A stretch of 64,000 nt of DNA from Pseudomonas fluorescens (GCF_019212185.1 NZ_CP078138.1:5004501-5068500), one strand, 5' to 3'; counted from the stretch's first letter, positions 26,672 to 35,109 are shown. Translations and numbers: made by a program. The notes: a model not told the origin generated them from the letters alone.

Positions 26672-27205
26672 TTATTCCACGCTGCCAATGCCGATCCAGT
26701 CGCCTATATAAGACTGCCGACTCATCAGGTCCCCACGCCAGCCATACCACGGATGCACAGCCACCTTGGTGGGCAGCGTCTTCCCTTGTCGGATCACACG
26801 GATTAAGCCAGCGCGGGTCAAGTCCCCGATTTCTCGCTTGGTCCCGATGTCCGCCAGCTTGCCGAACCAAATGTTCCGACCAGCCAGTCCCAGGAGGATC
26901 TGCCGGAATACCTTAACGGCGCCCGCTGTGATCTCTCCTGTTTCGAGTAGGTCCAGTAGCTTGTCAGCCTCGACGGTCAAGTTGTTGGTCCACTGGTCAT
27001 GAACAGAAAGGATCTCAAGGAGCTCCTCAGAGGTGCGGGCAGCGATTGGGAACCGGCATTGCTTGCCCACATCGGTGGTGATGGTGTGCTTCTTTATGTG
27101 GACCTTTTGGGTCGCAAGGATTTCACCTGAGCGGATGTCAAACGTCAGTTCATGCCCAGTTTGGGTGTCGAGGGTTGTCTTGATTGTGTTTTGAACGGTA
27201 GTCAT
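26672..27205 (-). CDS. Winged-helix replication-initiation-like protein
   Basis: The 177-residue protein starts at 27205 with a perfect AGGAGG. The N-terminal third is beta-rich. Residues 110-160 read as a winged helix (KLADIGTKREIGDLTRAGLIRVIRQGK) followed by KVAVHPWYGWRGD, which recalls the xxNPxxxWRG motif of small plasmid RepL-type proteins. This suggests a DNA-binding role, perhaps replication of the excised element. The family call is tentative. It is the first gene after phage-type promoter 2, with a 45-base leader. Confidence 0.45.
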   Translation of the reverse strand: MTTVQNTIKTTLDTQTGHELTFDIRSGEILATQKVHIKKHTITTDVGKQCRFPIAARTSEELLEILSVHDQWTNNLTVEADKLLDLLETGEITAGAVKVFRQILLGLAGRNIWFGKLADIGTKREIGDLTRAGLIRVIRQGKTLPTKVAVHPWYGWRGDLMSRQSYIGDWIGIGSVE

Positions 27206-27244
27206 TGGCTGGCCTCCTATCGCCTGATCAACAAGCGGGGTGCC

Positions 27245-27267
27245 TGTCGCAATAGTGAGGGTTTTTA
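27245..27267 (-). promoter_or_regulatory. T7/gh-1-like phage RNA polymerase promoter 2
   Basis: The minus strand reads TAAAAACCCTCACTATTG followed by CGACA. As I recall, the promoter consensus of Pseudomonas phage gh-1 begins TAAAAACCCTCACT, an exact match to the first 14 bases. It shares 17 of 18 bases with promoter 1. The expected start at about 27250 lies 45 bases before the start codon of the winged-helix gene. Confidence 0.75.
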
Positions 27268-27269
27268 AG

Positions 27270-27725
27270 TCACCTCTGGGTAACCTCTGGGTTCAACAGC
27301 CGCGCCTTGAGTTCATCCATGAGGCCCATTGCGATAGGGTTGGTGGACTGCTTAGCATCATACTTGCCGGTCTTGCGGATGGTCGGGACCACCTCGTCTG
27401 CAATCCAAGTACGGAATGCTTCGGCTGCCTGAGAGTCACCCCGCATGAGCATCCGGTAGACCCAGCCCTCAGAGGCCAGCCACGAGTTGGATTGAATCAC
27501 CTGACTTGGCGGTTGTCCGGGGACGCGGTTGTGTGCGTTAGACGAGCCTTGGACTGAATCCAAGACTCTCAAGGCGTCCCGCCATTGAAGCGCCCAGTTA
27601 CCTTAGGGTTCTTGCTGCGATAGACGGAGACGGCATTGCTTGGGTCTTTTAAATCGCTGTAGCGTGCCACTTGTGTAGCCACAAACAACAGGTCGTGTTC
27701 AGGGTGACCTACCAGAACGTCCAAC
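27270..27725 (-). pseudogene. BRO-N family gene, frameshifted and lacking its start
   Basis: Two frames together give a BRO-N domain. The 5' part reads LDVLVGHPEHDLLFVATQVARY..DPSNAVSVYR and stops at 27569-27571. The 3' part, in another frame up to 27572, reads SNSWLASEGWVYRMLMRGDS, then AEAFRTWIADEVVPTIRKTG. The frame changes near 27570. The 5' end is replaced by the AT-rich gene at 27726-28136, so no start codon remains. BRO-N proteins are phage regulatory or antirepressor-like proteins. Confidence 0.7.
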
Positions 27726-28136
27726 TTACAGGCTTTTACCTTCTGCTTTCTTAATATTATTATCCGCCACAGCGCAAATAAATTCAGCAACACTGGAAGC
27801 GACACTTCCACTCCCATACATAAAATCATTATCAAATTGATATTCGCCGTCGACACCTAAGCTTACAAGCTTCCCCATTTTCTTGCTGCAATCCGCAGCC
27901 GACACATACCACTTGTACAACGCTATATCAGAAGTCTTTGAATTAACCACTCTCCCTGCGATGACCGCAACGGAAACTTTATTTCTATTTGTAGAGAACT
28001 CAAATGAGCCGGGCTTTGCTTCCCATTTTAAACCATCCTTGGTTTCATCAAGACTTATCCAACTTGGCCCCGCAGAAGCCGAGAAACTGAGGATCAGGGA
28101 GATAGCACTCACCAATCCGATTGACCCCTTACGCAT
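27726..28136 (-). CDS. AT-rich cargo gene for a small secreted protein
   Basis: The 136-residue precursor starts at 28136 with AAGGAGA upstream. It has a clear signal peptide (MRKGSIGLVSAISLILSFSA, cleavage about ASA/GP). The mature part contains WYVSAADCSKKMGKLVSLGVDG and a later FICAVAD, so one disulfide is likely. It resembles small periplasmic proteins of the surface-adhesin E-like kind, function unknown. Its base composition is visibly richer in A+T than the rest of the element, and it abuts the broken BRO gene exactly. It looks like separately acquired cargo. Confidence 0.65.
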   Translation of the reverse strand: MRKGSIGLVSAISLILSFSASAGPSWISLDETKDGLKWEAKPGSFEFSTNRNKVSVAVIAGRVVNSKTSDIALYKWYVSAADCSKKMGKLVSLGVDGEYQFDNDFMYGSGSVASSVAEFICAVADNNIKKAEGKSL

Positions 28137-28171
28137 CTGAAATCTCCTTAAGACACGATAGAACAGTATCA

Positions 28172-29626
28172 TTAAGACATCACTCTGGCGACCAGTGAGA
28201 ACGTCTTCACGAGCGCCTCAGCCATACGCCCCACCTCAACGGCACTCCCAGCTCCATAAAGGTCATAACTGATCGACCCCGAAGCGTGCCCCAAGATTGA
28301 CTCAGCGGTCCCTACAGGCACCTCAGCGGCCTTCAAAGCGCCAGCCAGTGAGTGCCGTAATGAATGGAAGGTTTGGGTCCTATCAGCCTTCAGATCCAAG
28401 ACATCCCTGAGCATTCCATTGAGCAATACAGAGAACTGACCGCCGCCCAACGTGAACAACCGAGAGTCTGCCTTTTCGACAAACTCAAGGAACGCCTGAA
28501 GATCAAACCCATGACCCCCATCGGTCAACGGAATGACCCTCAAAGCGTTCTTGGTCTTCGCTGTCTTACCATCATTCCTATTGATGTCGATCACCCAAAC
28601 ACCCCCGACTCGCTTAACGTCCGCCTTGGTGAGCTGCCTCAGTTCCTCGATACGAGTCCCAGCGATGACCCCAAGGGACAGCGCCCAACGTTGCCATGCA
28701 TCCACTGGAAGGGTCTCAGCGTGAGCCATTAAGGCTTTGACTTGATCCTGAGAGAACGCCTCACGGGAGCTTTCAGCGCCTTTGGTTGGCTTGAGACCAT
28801 CCGTGAGAGCCTTGCTGAGATAGTCGTTGTTCACTGCCCACTTCATCACCGTTGATAGAGTGGTCAGGATCTTCCCCACCGTCAAAGGCTTGCGCCCTTC
28901 AAGGAGCTTGGCCCGAAGGTTCTTCATGTCCTCCCGAGTGTGGGTCTTGAGGTCCAAGCCACCGAGGATCTCAGCGATGGTCTTACAGGACGACCTCACG
29001 TCTCGTATGGTCCCTTCCCCCGCATGCTCCTTATGCTCATCCATGTAGAGCCCTGAGAGGGTCTTGAAGGTCAGAGGCTCAGACGGTAATACAGATAGGG
29101 ACGGAGACAGAGCTACAGACGTGCTACAACCCTCACTCTTGAGGTCCCTCATGATCTCGACCAGCTTCCCCGGACGACCCTCCAAGCGCTCTTGAGCGGC
29201 CTCAAGGATCTCCAATGCCTTGCTCACAGCCCGTTGCTGATTGACTGTGAGCGGTAGCTTGGCGCTGGCCTCACGAAGGGCAACATGCTGCTCATCATGG
29301 ATCATCTCGTAGGCAATCAATGAGCCATCCCCATGAGCCATCGTCAGGCAGCTCTCAGCGATGTCCTCAAGGCGCCCTCTCAGCTCATCCCAAGTGGCCT
29401 CAGGGTTGTCGAAGTGGAAAGCCTTGAGGGTCTGAAGGATGTCTTGGGAGATGGTCATAGCGGTGGCCTTGTCGGTGGTCCTGAGCGATAGCGTGAAGAA
29501 GCCCTTAGCGGTCCCTTGAGGGCGAAGGCGAAGGTAATAGCGACCAGACCGGCGATAGTGGTACGGCTTGGCGAGGGCAGTTTGTAACAGGTTTGTCCCA
29601 GTTTGGGAGCGCTGGTTGATGGTCAT
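28172..29626 (-). CDS. int: Tyrosine recombinase (integrase) of the element
   Basis: The 484-residue integrase has an N-terminal arm-type domain (YHYRRSGRYYLRLRPQGTAKG), a core-binding SAM-like domain (about 205-290) and a catalytic domain (about 300-470). The catalytic domain has Arg in AGTRIEELRQL, HxxR in FHSLRHSLAG, His in ILGHASGS and the nucleophile Tyr in SISYDLYG. Its 5' end is 44 bp from the right attachment core, the usual place. It should carry out integration into and excision from nadB. No excisionase gene was recognised. Confidence 0.92.
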   Translation of the reverse strand: MTINQRSQTGTNLLQTALAKPYHYRRSGRYYLRLRPQGTAKGFFTLSLRTTDKATAMTISQDILQTLKAFHFDNPEATWDELRGRLEDIAESCLTMAHGDGSLIAYEMIHDEQHVALREASAKLPLTVNQQRAVSKALEILEAAQERLEGRPGKLVEIMRDLKSEGCSTSVALSPSLSVLPSEPLTFKTLSGLYMDEHKEHAGEGTIRDVRSSCKTIAEILGGLDLKTHTREDMKNLRAKLLEGRKPLTVGKILTTLSTVMKWAVNNDYLSKALTDGLKPTKGAESSREAFSQDQVKALMAHAETLPVDAWQRWALSLGVIAGTRIEELRQLTKADVKRVGGVWVIDINRNDGKTAKTKNALRVIPLTDGGHGFDLQAFLEFVEKADSRLFTLGGGQFSVLLNGMLRDVLDLKADRTQTFHSLRHSLAGALKAAEVPVGTAESILGHASGSISYDLYGAGSAVEVGRMAEALVKTFSLVARVMS

Positions 29627-29669
29627 CGGCTGAAACCCCTGTATCCATTGGGTTTAGCCTCATCTATGC

Positions 29670-29689
29670 GAGTTCTACAGCAACTATAA
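29670..29689 (+). repeat. Right attachment site core (20 bp)
   Basis: This is identical to 22915-22934. To its right the host nadB tail continues in its original codons. Confidence 0.9.
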
Positions 29690-29861
29690 GGTCAGTCGCG
29701 ACTTGATTGAGTTGCGCAACCTGGCGCAAGTGGCCGAACTGATGATTCGTTCAGCCATGGCCCGAAAGGAAAGCCGCGGCCTGCATTACACGCTGGACTA
29801 CCCGAATATGTTGCCGCAAGCACTGGACACTATTCTGGTGCCGCCCACCTACGCCGACTGA
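29670..29861 (+). pseudogene. nadB: Displaced native 3' end of nadB
   Basis: In frame from the core this reads [20 protein letters not shown] and on to [11 protein letters not shown], then TGA at 29859-29861. It is the original last 62 codons of nadB, left without a start by the insertion. It shares most amino acids with the element-supplied tail but few third codon positions. Its last 32 bp overlap the 3' end of ygfX on the other strand. Confidence 0.9.
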
Positions 29862-30279
29862 ACTTGAGCCGCACGCGCAGGCGCCGATGAACATCCGGCG
29901 CCAGTGCGTCGCGGGGCACGCAGATTGAGCGCACGCGGCGCTGGCCATGCAGGCGAAACCGCAGCACCACGATCAAGGGCAATGCCAGGCTGTCAGGACG
30001 CAATTGCACAGCCTGCCACCCGTCCACTGCATTCCACAGATGCCAACCCAGGGCATCGCGGCGCAAGCCACAGAACGCGCGAGGATGGCTCAAACGTATT
30101 CGTCGCGGCACGACCCAGGCAGCATGCGCCAGGCACGACAAAGCACCCGCAAGGCTGGCCCAGAGGGGAATATCAAGTAGAAATAACGACCCCAGCGCGA
30201 ACAGCTGGGCAAGCAGATACGCCGCCAGCAACTGCCCTGAGGCATGCCAGCGGCATTCGAAACTACTTGGGCTGGACAC
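29830..30279 (-). CDS. ygfX: YgfX/CptA-like membrane protein
   Basis: The 149-residue protein has two hydrophobic segments ([38 protein letters not shown]) and a basic C-terminal domain ([11 protein letters not shown]). Gene pairing with sdhE identifies it as YgfX, proposed in E. coli to be a membrane partner of SdhE and the toxin of the CptBA pair. It overlaps the sdhE 3' end by 17 bp. Its own 3' end overlaps the native nadB tail. Confidence 0.75.
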   Translation of the reverse strand: MSSPSSFECRWHASGQLLAAYLLAQLFALGSLFLLDIPLWASLAGALSCLAHAAWVVPRRIRLSHPRAFCGLRRDALGWHLWNAVDGWQAVQLRPDSLALPLIVVLRFRLHGQRRVRSICVPRDALAPDVHRRLRVRLKFSRRRWAAPE

Positions 30280-30517
30280 GATCCAGAATCATCCGGACCA
30301 TACGCTGCAGCTCGGGATCTTCGGACTCGGAGCGTTCCATGAACCAGCCGAACATGTCCTGATCCTCGCACTCCAGCAGCCTGACGTAGCAAGCGCGATC
30401 AACCTCGTTCAGCTGCGAGTAAACCTCTTTGACAAAGGGCACCAGCAGCACGTCAAGCTCAAGCATGCCGCGGCGGCTGTGCCAGTAGAGGCGATTCAGT
30501 TCAACATCTTCGACCAT
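30263..30517 (-). CDS. sdhE: FAD assembly factor SdhE (YgfY/CptB)
   Basis: SdhE promotes covalent flavinylation of succinate dehydrogenase SdhA. The 84-residue protein has the signature [13 protein letters not shown] with the essential RGxxE motif, and DQDMFGWFM. The start at 30517 follows GGAGCG; 32 in-frame upstream residues are unconserved. It forms an overlapping pair with ygfX and is divergent from ygfZ. Confidence 0.93.
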   Translation of the reverse strand: MVEDVELNRLYWHSRRGMLELDVLLVPFVKEVYSQLNEVDRACYVRLLECEDQDMFGWFMERSESEDPELQRMVRMILDRVQPK

Positions 30518-30666
30518 GGAGCGCTCCTCAAATAGAGCGCAAGTATACAGCCCAGGCCTGGGTAGAACAGTCGGCTTTGGTCGGGCACCGCGATCCTTTT
30601 GTGAACTACCCATTTCAACAGCGCACCCTTATGATGTCCCCCAGACTTTTTACCCTGCGATGACCC

Positions 30667-31608
30667 ATGGCTGATTCCGCTTTTTTCTGCACCTTGTCCC
30701 ACGAAGGCGTGCTCGCCGTCCGCGGCTCCGATGCCAGCAAGTTTCTGCAGGGACAATTGACCTGCAACCTCAACTACCTGAGCGACACCCAGGCCAGTCT
30801 GGGCGCCCGCTGCACCCAGAAAGGTCGCATGCAATCGAGCTTTCGCATCCTGCTGGAAGGCGACGGGGTGTTGCTGGCCATGGCCAGCGAGCTGCTCGAG
30901 CCGCAACTGGCGGACCTGAAAAAATACGCGGTGTTTTCCAAGTCCAAACTGACGGATGAAAGCGCGGCCTGGGTGCGTTTCGGTCTGGTCAACGCCGATG
31001 CAGCGCTGGCCAGCCTCGGCTTTGAGCTGCCGGAAAGCACCGATGCAGTGGCCCGCCATGCCGGCCTGATCGCCATTCGCGTGTCGCCGGGGCGCAGTGA
31101 ACTGTGGGCCGCCGCCGATCAGGCGCAGGAACTGGGCGCAAAACTTTCGGCCAGCCTCGCACAAGGTACGCTCAACGACTGGCTGCTCGGTCAGATCCGT
31201 GCCGGTATCGGCCAGGTCATGCCGCAAACCCGCGAACTGTTCATTCCGCAGATGCTTAATCTGCAGGCCGTGGGTGGCGTCAGCTTCAAGAAAGGCTGCT
31301 ACACCGGCCAGGAAATCGTCGCCCGCATGCAGTACCTGGGCAAACTCAAACGCCGTTTGTACCGCCTGCAATTACCGGCTGGCGAACTGCCCGAGCCCGG
31401 CACTGCACTGTTTTCCCCGACCCATGCCAGTTCCATTGGCGAGGTGGTGATTGCCGCCCGCGCCGAGACCGGCATTGAATTGCTCGCGGTACTGCAAGCC
31501 GAGGCCGCCGAAAGCGGCGACCTGCACCTGGGCACGCTCGAAGGCCCGGCTCTGCAATTGCTCGACCTGCCCTACCAACTGGATCGCGATCGCGAGATCC
31601 AGCGTTAA
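30667..31608 (+). CDS. ygfZ: Folate-binding iron-sulfur cluster repair protein YgfZ
   Basis: YgfZ supports assembly or repair of iron-sulfur enzymes such as MiaB in a folate-dependent way. The 313-residue GcvT-like protein has the hallmark KGCYTGQEIVARMQYLGK near residue 220, with the conserved Cys, and LSHEGVLAVRGSDASKFLQGQ at the N-terminus. It is followed 37 bp later by the HDOD gene, probably in one transcript. Confidence 0.93.
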   Translation: MADSAFFCTLSHEGVLAVRGSDASKFLQGQLTCNLNYLSDTQASLGARCTQKGRMQSSFRILLEGDGVLLAMASELLEPQLADLKKYAVFSKSKLTDESAAWVRFGLVNADAALASLGFELPESTDAVARHAGLIAIRVSPGRSELWAAADQAQELGAKLSASLAQGTLNDWLLGQIRAGIGQVMPQTRELFIPQMLNLQAVGGVSFKKGCYTGQEIVARMQYLGKLKRRLYRLQLPAGELPEPGTALFSPTHASSIGEVVIAARAETGIELLAVLQAEAAESGDLHLGTLEGPALQLLDLPYQLDRDREIQR

Positions 31609-31645
31609 TCCGCAGTACTTTTGTTGCAACACCTAGAGAAACGAA

Positions 31646-32467
31646 ATGAGCAAGCTGGCGGAAAAGGTCCAACAGGATTTGGTTGAGGCCATCGATAACG
31701 ATGACCTGGTTCTGCCAACGTTACCGGAAGTGGCCCTGCAGATTCGCCGGGCCGCCGAAGACCCGGACATCAGCGTCACCACCCTGAGCAAAGTCATCGG
31801 TCGCGACACCGCGCTATCGGCGCGCCTGATCAAAGTGGTCAACAGCCCGCTGTTGCGCTCGACCCAGGAAGTCACCGACCTGCACACCGCGATCACGCGG
31901 CTGGGCATCAACTACAGCAGCAACCTGGCGATCGGGCTGGTGATGGAACAGATATTCCACGCCCGCTCCGACGTCGTCGGTCAAAAAATGCGCGATGTCT
32001 GGCGCAAGAGCCAGGAAGTGGCCGGTATCAGTTATGCACTGTGCCGCAGCCACACCCAACTCAAGCCCGACCAGGCAGCCCTCGCCGGGCTGGTACACCA
32101 GATTGGCGTGCTGCCGATCCTCACCTACGCCGAAGACCACAACGAACTGTTGTCGGACCCGGTTTGCCTCAACCACGTGATCGAGTGCATCCATCCGCTG
32201 CTGGGCGACAAACTGCTGCACGTTTGGGAGTTTCCGGAGATGCTGGTCAATATGCCGGGCCAGTACCTGGACCTGCAGCGCCAGAACGAATTCGTCGACT
32301 ACGTGGACCTGGTGCAAGTGGCCACCGTCCACAGCCATCAGGGCAGCTACCACCCGCTGGGACAGATCGACCTGTCGACGCTGCCGGCGTTCAAGCGTCT
32401 GGGCATAAGCCCCGACAAGCCGATCACCTGCGCCGAACTGGAAGACTCGCGTTCGATGTTTTATTGA
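31646..32467 (+). CDS. HDOD-domain signalling protein
   Basis: The 273-residue protein is almost wholly an HDOD domain (LPTLPEVALQIRRAAEDPDI, SARLIKVVNSPLL, ALAGLVHQIGVLPIL). HDOD domains are HD-related but usually lack phosphohydrolase residues and act in signalling and post-transcriptional control. It lies downstream of ygfZ and upstream of nrdB. Confidence 0.85.
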   Translation: MSKLAEKVQQDLVEAIDNDDLVLPTLPEVALQIRRAAEDPDISVTTLSKVIGRDTALSARLIKVVNSPLLRSTQEVTDLHTAITRLGINYSSNLAIGLVMEQIFHARSDVVGQKMRDVWRKSQEVAGISYALCRSHTQLKPDQAALAGLVHQIGVLPILTYAEDHNELLSDPVCLNHVIECIHPLLGDKLLHVWEFPEMLVNMPGQYLDLQRQNEFVDYVDLVQVATVHSHQGSYHPLGQIDLSTLPAFKRLGISPDKPITCAELEDSRSMFY

Positions 32468-32594
32468 GCGGGAAAATATCCGCTGGTCGCAGTAAAAAAA
32501 TCTGTAATGGCCAAAGCCCCATAAACGCTGGCTTCTGCCCGCATTGGCCGACTTGGTGGGCTACTTAGCCGCACCACAAACCTGAAAAAACACC

Positions 32595-32853
32595 TATAAT
32601 GCGGCGGCAAATGGGGCCTGTAACACCTCCTTACATCAGGAGGTAAGCTGTACTGGAGCCTGCGTCGGAACCGACCCAGTTGCCTCCGCGACAAGCGGCT
32701 ACAGCGCACCCGTACACAATTCTGTTTTTTGCGTGCAGTTTTACTGCAACAAAACGATTCCTTTAGATCCAACGCGGCCAACCGACCGTGTGAATAACCG
32801 ACCATCAGAGTTTTCACACGGGCGATTGGCCCTCACGCAGGAGACGACACGTC
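32595..32853 (+). promoter_or_regulatory. Probable nrdB promoter and long structured leader
   Basis: A consensus -10 TATAAT lies at 32595-32600, with no clear -35. If it is used, the nrdB leader is about 245 bases long. It contains a hairpin ACCTCCT-N6-AGGAGGT (32625-32644) that pairs a Shine-Dalgarno-like sequence. GCAGGAGAC precedes the nrdB ATG. I see no open frame with a good ribosome site in the 32468-32853 gap, and no clear NrdR box pair. Confidence 0.45.
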
Positions 32854-34101
32854 ATGCTGAGCTGGGACGAATTCGATAAAGAAGACGGCGAAGTTGTCGC
32901 CAAAGGTGCCAATGCTGGCCACGCAACCGAAGCCAACATGGACCGCCTCGACAGCGCCGGTGGTGCTGCCGCACTCGAAGCGCGCGCGGTAACCGCTACC
33001 GACTCGGCCGCGATCATTCGCGCCAAGGCCGCCCTCGACAAACTCGATATCGCCGAAGGCCTGGCTGAACTGGAAGGCGCCTCCGCCCGCGTTGCGGTCG
33101 ACGAAAAGCGCATGATCAACTGCCGCGCCGACCTCAACCAACTCGTCCCGTTCAAATATGACTGGGCTTGGCAGAAGTACCTGGACGGCTGCGCAAACCA
33201 CTGGATGCCGCAAGAAGTCAACATGACCGCCGACATCGCCCTCTGGAAAAATCCGGAAGGCCTGACCGACGACGAGCGCCGCATCGTAATGCGCAACCTG
33301 GGCTTCTTCTCCACCGCCGACTCCCTGGTTGCCAACAACCTGGTCCTGGCCGTGTACCGCCTGATCACCAACCCGGAGTGCCGCCAGTACATCCTGCGCC
33401 AGGCCTTCGAAGAGGCGATCCACACCCACGCCTACCAGTACTGCATCGAATCGCTGGCCATGGATGAAGGCGAAATCTTCAACATGTACCACGAGATCCC
33501 ATCGGTCGCGAAAAAAGCCACCTGGGGCCTGAAATACACCCGTTCGATCTCCGATCCGAAGTTCGAAACCGGCACCGTCGAAACCGACAAAGAACTGCTG
33601 CGCAACCTGATCGCCTACTACTGCGTTCTGGAAGGCATCTTCTTCTACTGCGGCTTCACCCAGATCCTGTCCATGGGCCGCCGCAACAAAATGACCGGCG
33701 TCGCCGAGCAGTTCCAGTACATCCTGCGCGACGAATCCATGCACCTGAACTTCGGCATCGACGTGATCAACCAGATCAAAATCGAAAACCCACACCTGTG
33801 GGACGCCGAAATGAAGGAAGAAGCCTCGCAAATGATCCTGCAAGGCACCCAACTGGAAATCGAATACGCCCGCGACACCATGCCGCGCGGCGTACTGGGC
33901 ATGAACGCCGCGATGATGGAGGACTACCTCAAGTTCATCGCCAACCGTCGCCTGTCGCAGATCGGTTTGAAGGAAGAGTACCCAGGGACCACTAACCCGT
34001 TCCCTTGGATGAGCGAGATCATGGACTTGAAGAAAGAGAAGAATTTCTTTGAGACTCGGGTAATCGAATATCAAACGGGTGGTGCTTTGAGCTGGGATTG
34101 A
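32854..34101 (+). CDS. nrdB: Class Ia ribonucleoside-diphosphate reductase, beta subunit NrdB
   Basis: NrdB carries the di-iron/tyrosyl radical needed by NrdA. The 415-residue protein has the metal ligands in FSTADS..., [17 protein letters not shown] (ExxH), [10 protein letters not shown] and [16 protein letters not shown] (ExxH). It ends in the usual NrdA-binding C-terminus ([10 protein letters not shown]). The N-terminus [11 protein letters not shown] is the normal one. It is 16 kb from nrdA, separated by the muc-algU block. Confidence 0.95.
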   Translation: MLSWDEFDKEDGEVVAKGANAGHATEANMDRLDSAGGAAALEARAVTATDSAAIIRAKAALDKLDIAEGLAELEGASARVAVDEKRMINCRADLNQLVPFKYDWAWQKYLDGCANHWMPQEVNMTADIALWKNPEGLTDDERRIVMRNLGFFSTADSLVANNLVLAVYRLITNPECRQYILRQAFEEAIHTHAYQYCIESLAMDEGEIFNMYHEIPSVAKKATWGLKYTRSISDPKFETGTVETDKELLRNLIAYYCVLEGIFFYCGFTQILSMGRRNKMTGVAEQFQYILRDESMHLNFGIDVINQIKIENPHLWDAEMKEEASQMILQGTQLEIEYARDTMPRGVLGMNAAMMEDYLKFIANRRLSQIGLKEEYPGTTNPFPWMSEIMDLKKEKNFFETRVIEYQTGGALSWD

Positions 34102-34149
34102 TTGCCTAGTTCATCCCGATTTGACGGTTAAACCTGAATCGTCAAAACG

Positions 34150-34189
34150 AAAAAAACAAAGCCCCGATCTGATCGGGGCTTTGTTTTTA
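34150..34189 (+). terminator. Terminator of nrdB
   Basis: The perfect palindrome ACAAAGCCCCGATC/GATCGGGGCTTTGT has a flanking A run and a following T run, 48 bp past the nrdB stop. The rest of 34190-34463 shows no gene. Confidence 0.9.
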
Positions 34190-34463
34190 TTGGGAGGGAT
34201 TGAACATTTTTCATCCCTACACCATAACGCTACAAGCCCTACGGCACTTACGGCAACCTCCGAATTGATGCACTTCCGATGCACCTCTAACCTCTATCGC
34301 AGGTGCCTAAGAAACGCCCAACGTAGAAAGCTTAGCCAATTGCAAAGACGCGCAATCACCCTCGGTGATTTATCGATCGACATGCAAAGGCTTTGTTCGT
34401 TGGAGTTTCTTAAGTCCAATCTACGTTGGGGGTCAGGCTCTCAAAAACCTATACGTAGAGCTA

Positions 34464-34994
34464 ATGGATATGCCTGATTCCTTGCCTGTAACAGCCTTCA
34501 CCCGCCACAACCTCCCCCTCCACGCCCTCCTCCTAGAAAACCAACCATGGTTCTGCGCCCGGGATATCGGCCGCTTGATGGGTTTCCATCTGAGCGAACG
34601 CATGGTCAACAAGCTCGACAAAGACCAACACCGCACACTGTGTATTGAGTATTACCGGCAACCGGAACAGCAGTTGATGCTCAGCGAGTCTGGTGTGTAT
34701 GCGCTGTTGGTGTATCACTACGCACCCGCCAATCGGTTGCTGCGTGAGTGGATTACCCATCAAGTGGTCCCGGCCTTACGTGATGCGGAGCAGTCGGACA
34801 ATACGGATCGGCCGCTGTTGAGTGTGTTGGATTGGCCGCAGATGTCGCTAAGTCTGCTGCATTGGCAGGATGAAGCTTGGATTCGGCTGCGCGACATGCC
34901 GTATCTATTGCTCGATCACACACAACAGCGAATGCCTGCATCGAAGCCTTGGTGGCAGAAGGTTGCGCGCGTGTTTCAGTCGTCTATGGGTTAG
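34464..34994 (+). CDS. BRO-N domain protein
   Basis: From the ATG at 34464 (or 34470) the protein is about 176 residues. It has a BRO-N domain in its first 110 residues (LHALLLENQPWFCARDIGRLMGFH, LMLSESGVYALLVYHY, LLREWITHQVVPALRDA). The C-terminal 60 residues (PLLSVLDWPQMSLSLLHWQDEAW) are not recognised. BRO-N proteins are common in phages and mobile DNA, but stand-alone chromosomal copies are also frequent in Pseudomonas. The ribosome site is weak, so the start is uncertain. Confidence 0.75.
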   Translation: MDMPDSLPVTAFTRHNLPLHALLLENQPWFCARDIGRLMGFHLSERMVNKLDKDQHRTLCIEYYRQPEQQLMLSESGVYALLVYHYAPANRLLREWITHQVVPALRDAEQSDNTDRPLLSVLDWPQMSLSLLHWQDEAWIRLRDMPYLLLDHTQQRMPASKPWWQKVARVFQSSMG

Positions 34995-35109
34995 ACGGCA
35001 GCTTGTAGGACCACTTGCGAGATTTCTCATTTCTTGATGTAGGAATTTTCGTAGACAGCCGTAGTGGCCACTCAGTATCGTCCGAGGGAATTTAACCCTC
35101 GGCGATTGT

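Larger units (their letters stand above)
22915..29689. mobile_element. Integrated element in nadB with T7-like phage promoters (putative phage satellite)
   Basis: The element of about 6.76 kb is inserted in the 3' part of nadB and bounded by a perfect 20-bp direct repeat. An integrase gene abuts the right end. All nine element genes lie on the minus strand. It carries no terminase, portal, tail, lysis enzyme or RNA polymerase gene that I can recognise. Two T7/gh-1-type promoters precede gene groups. Codon choice and composition differ from the host genes around it. I interpret it as a satellite or phage-triggered island; a decayed T7-like prophage is possible. Confidence 0.85.

Noticed and set aside
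22915..29689. CRISPR array, tRNA gene or insertion sequence within the element
   Set aside because: No regularly spaced repeats, no cloverleaf and no transposase were seen; the recombinase is a tyrosine integrase.
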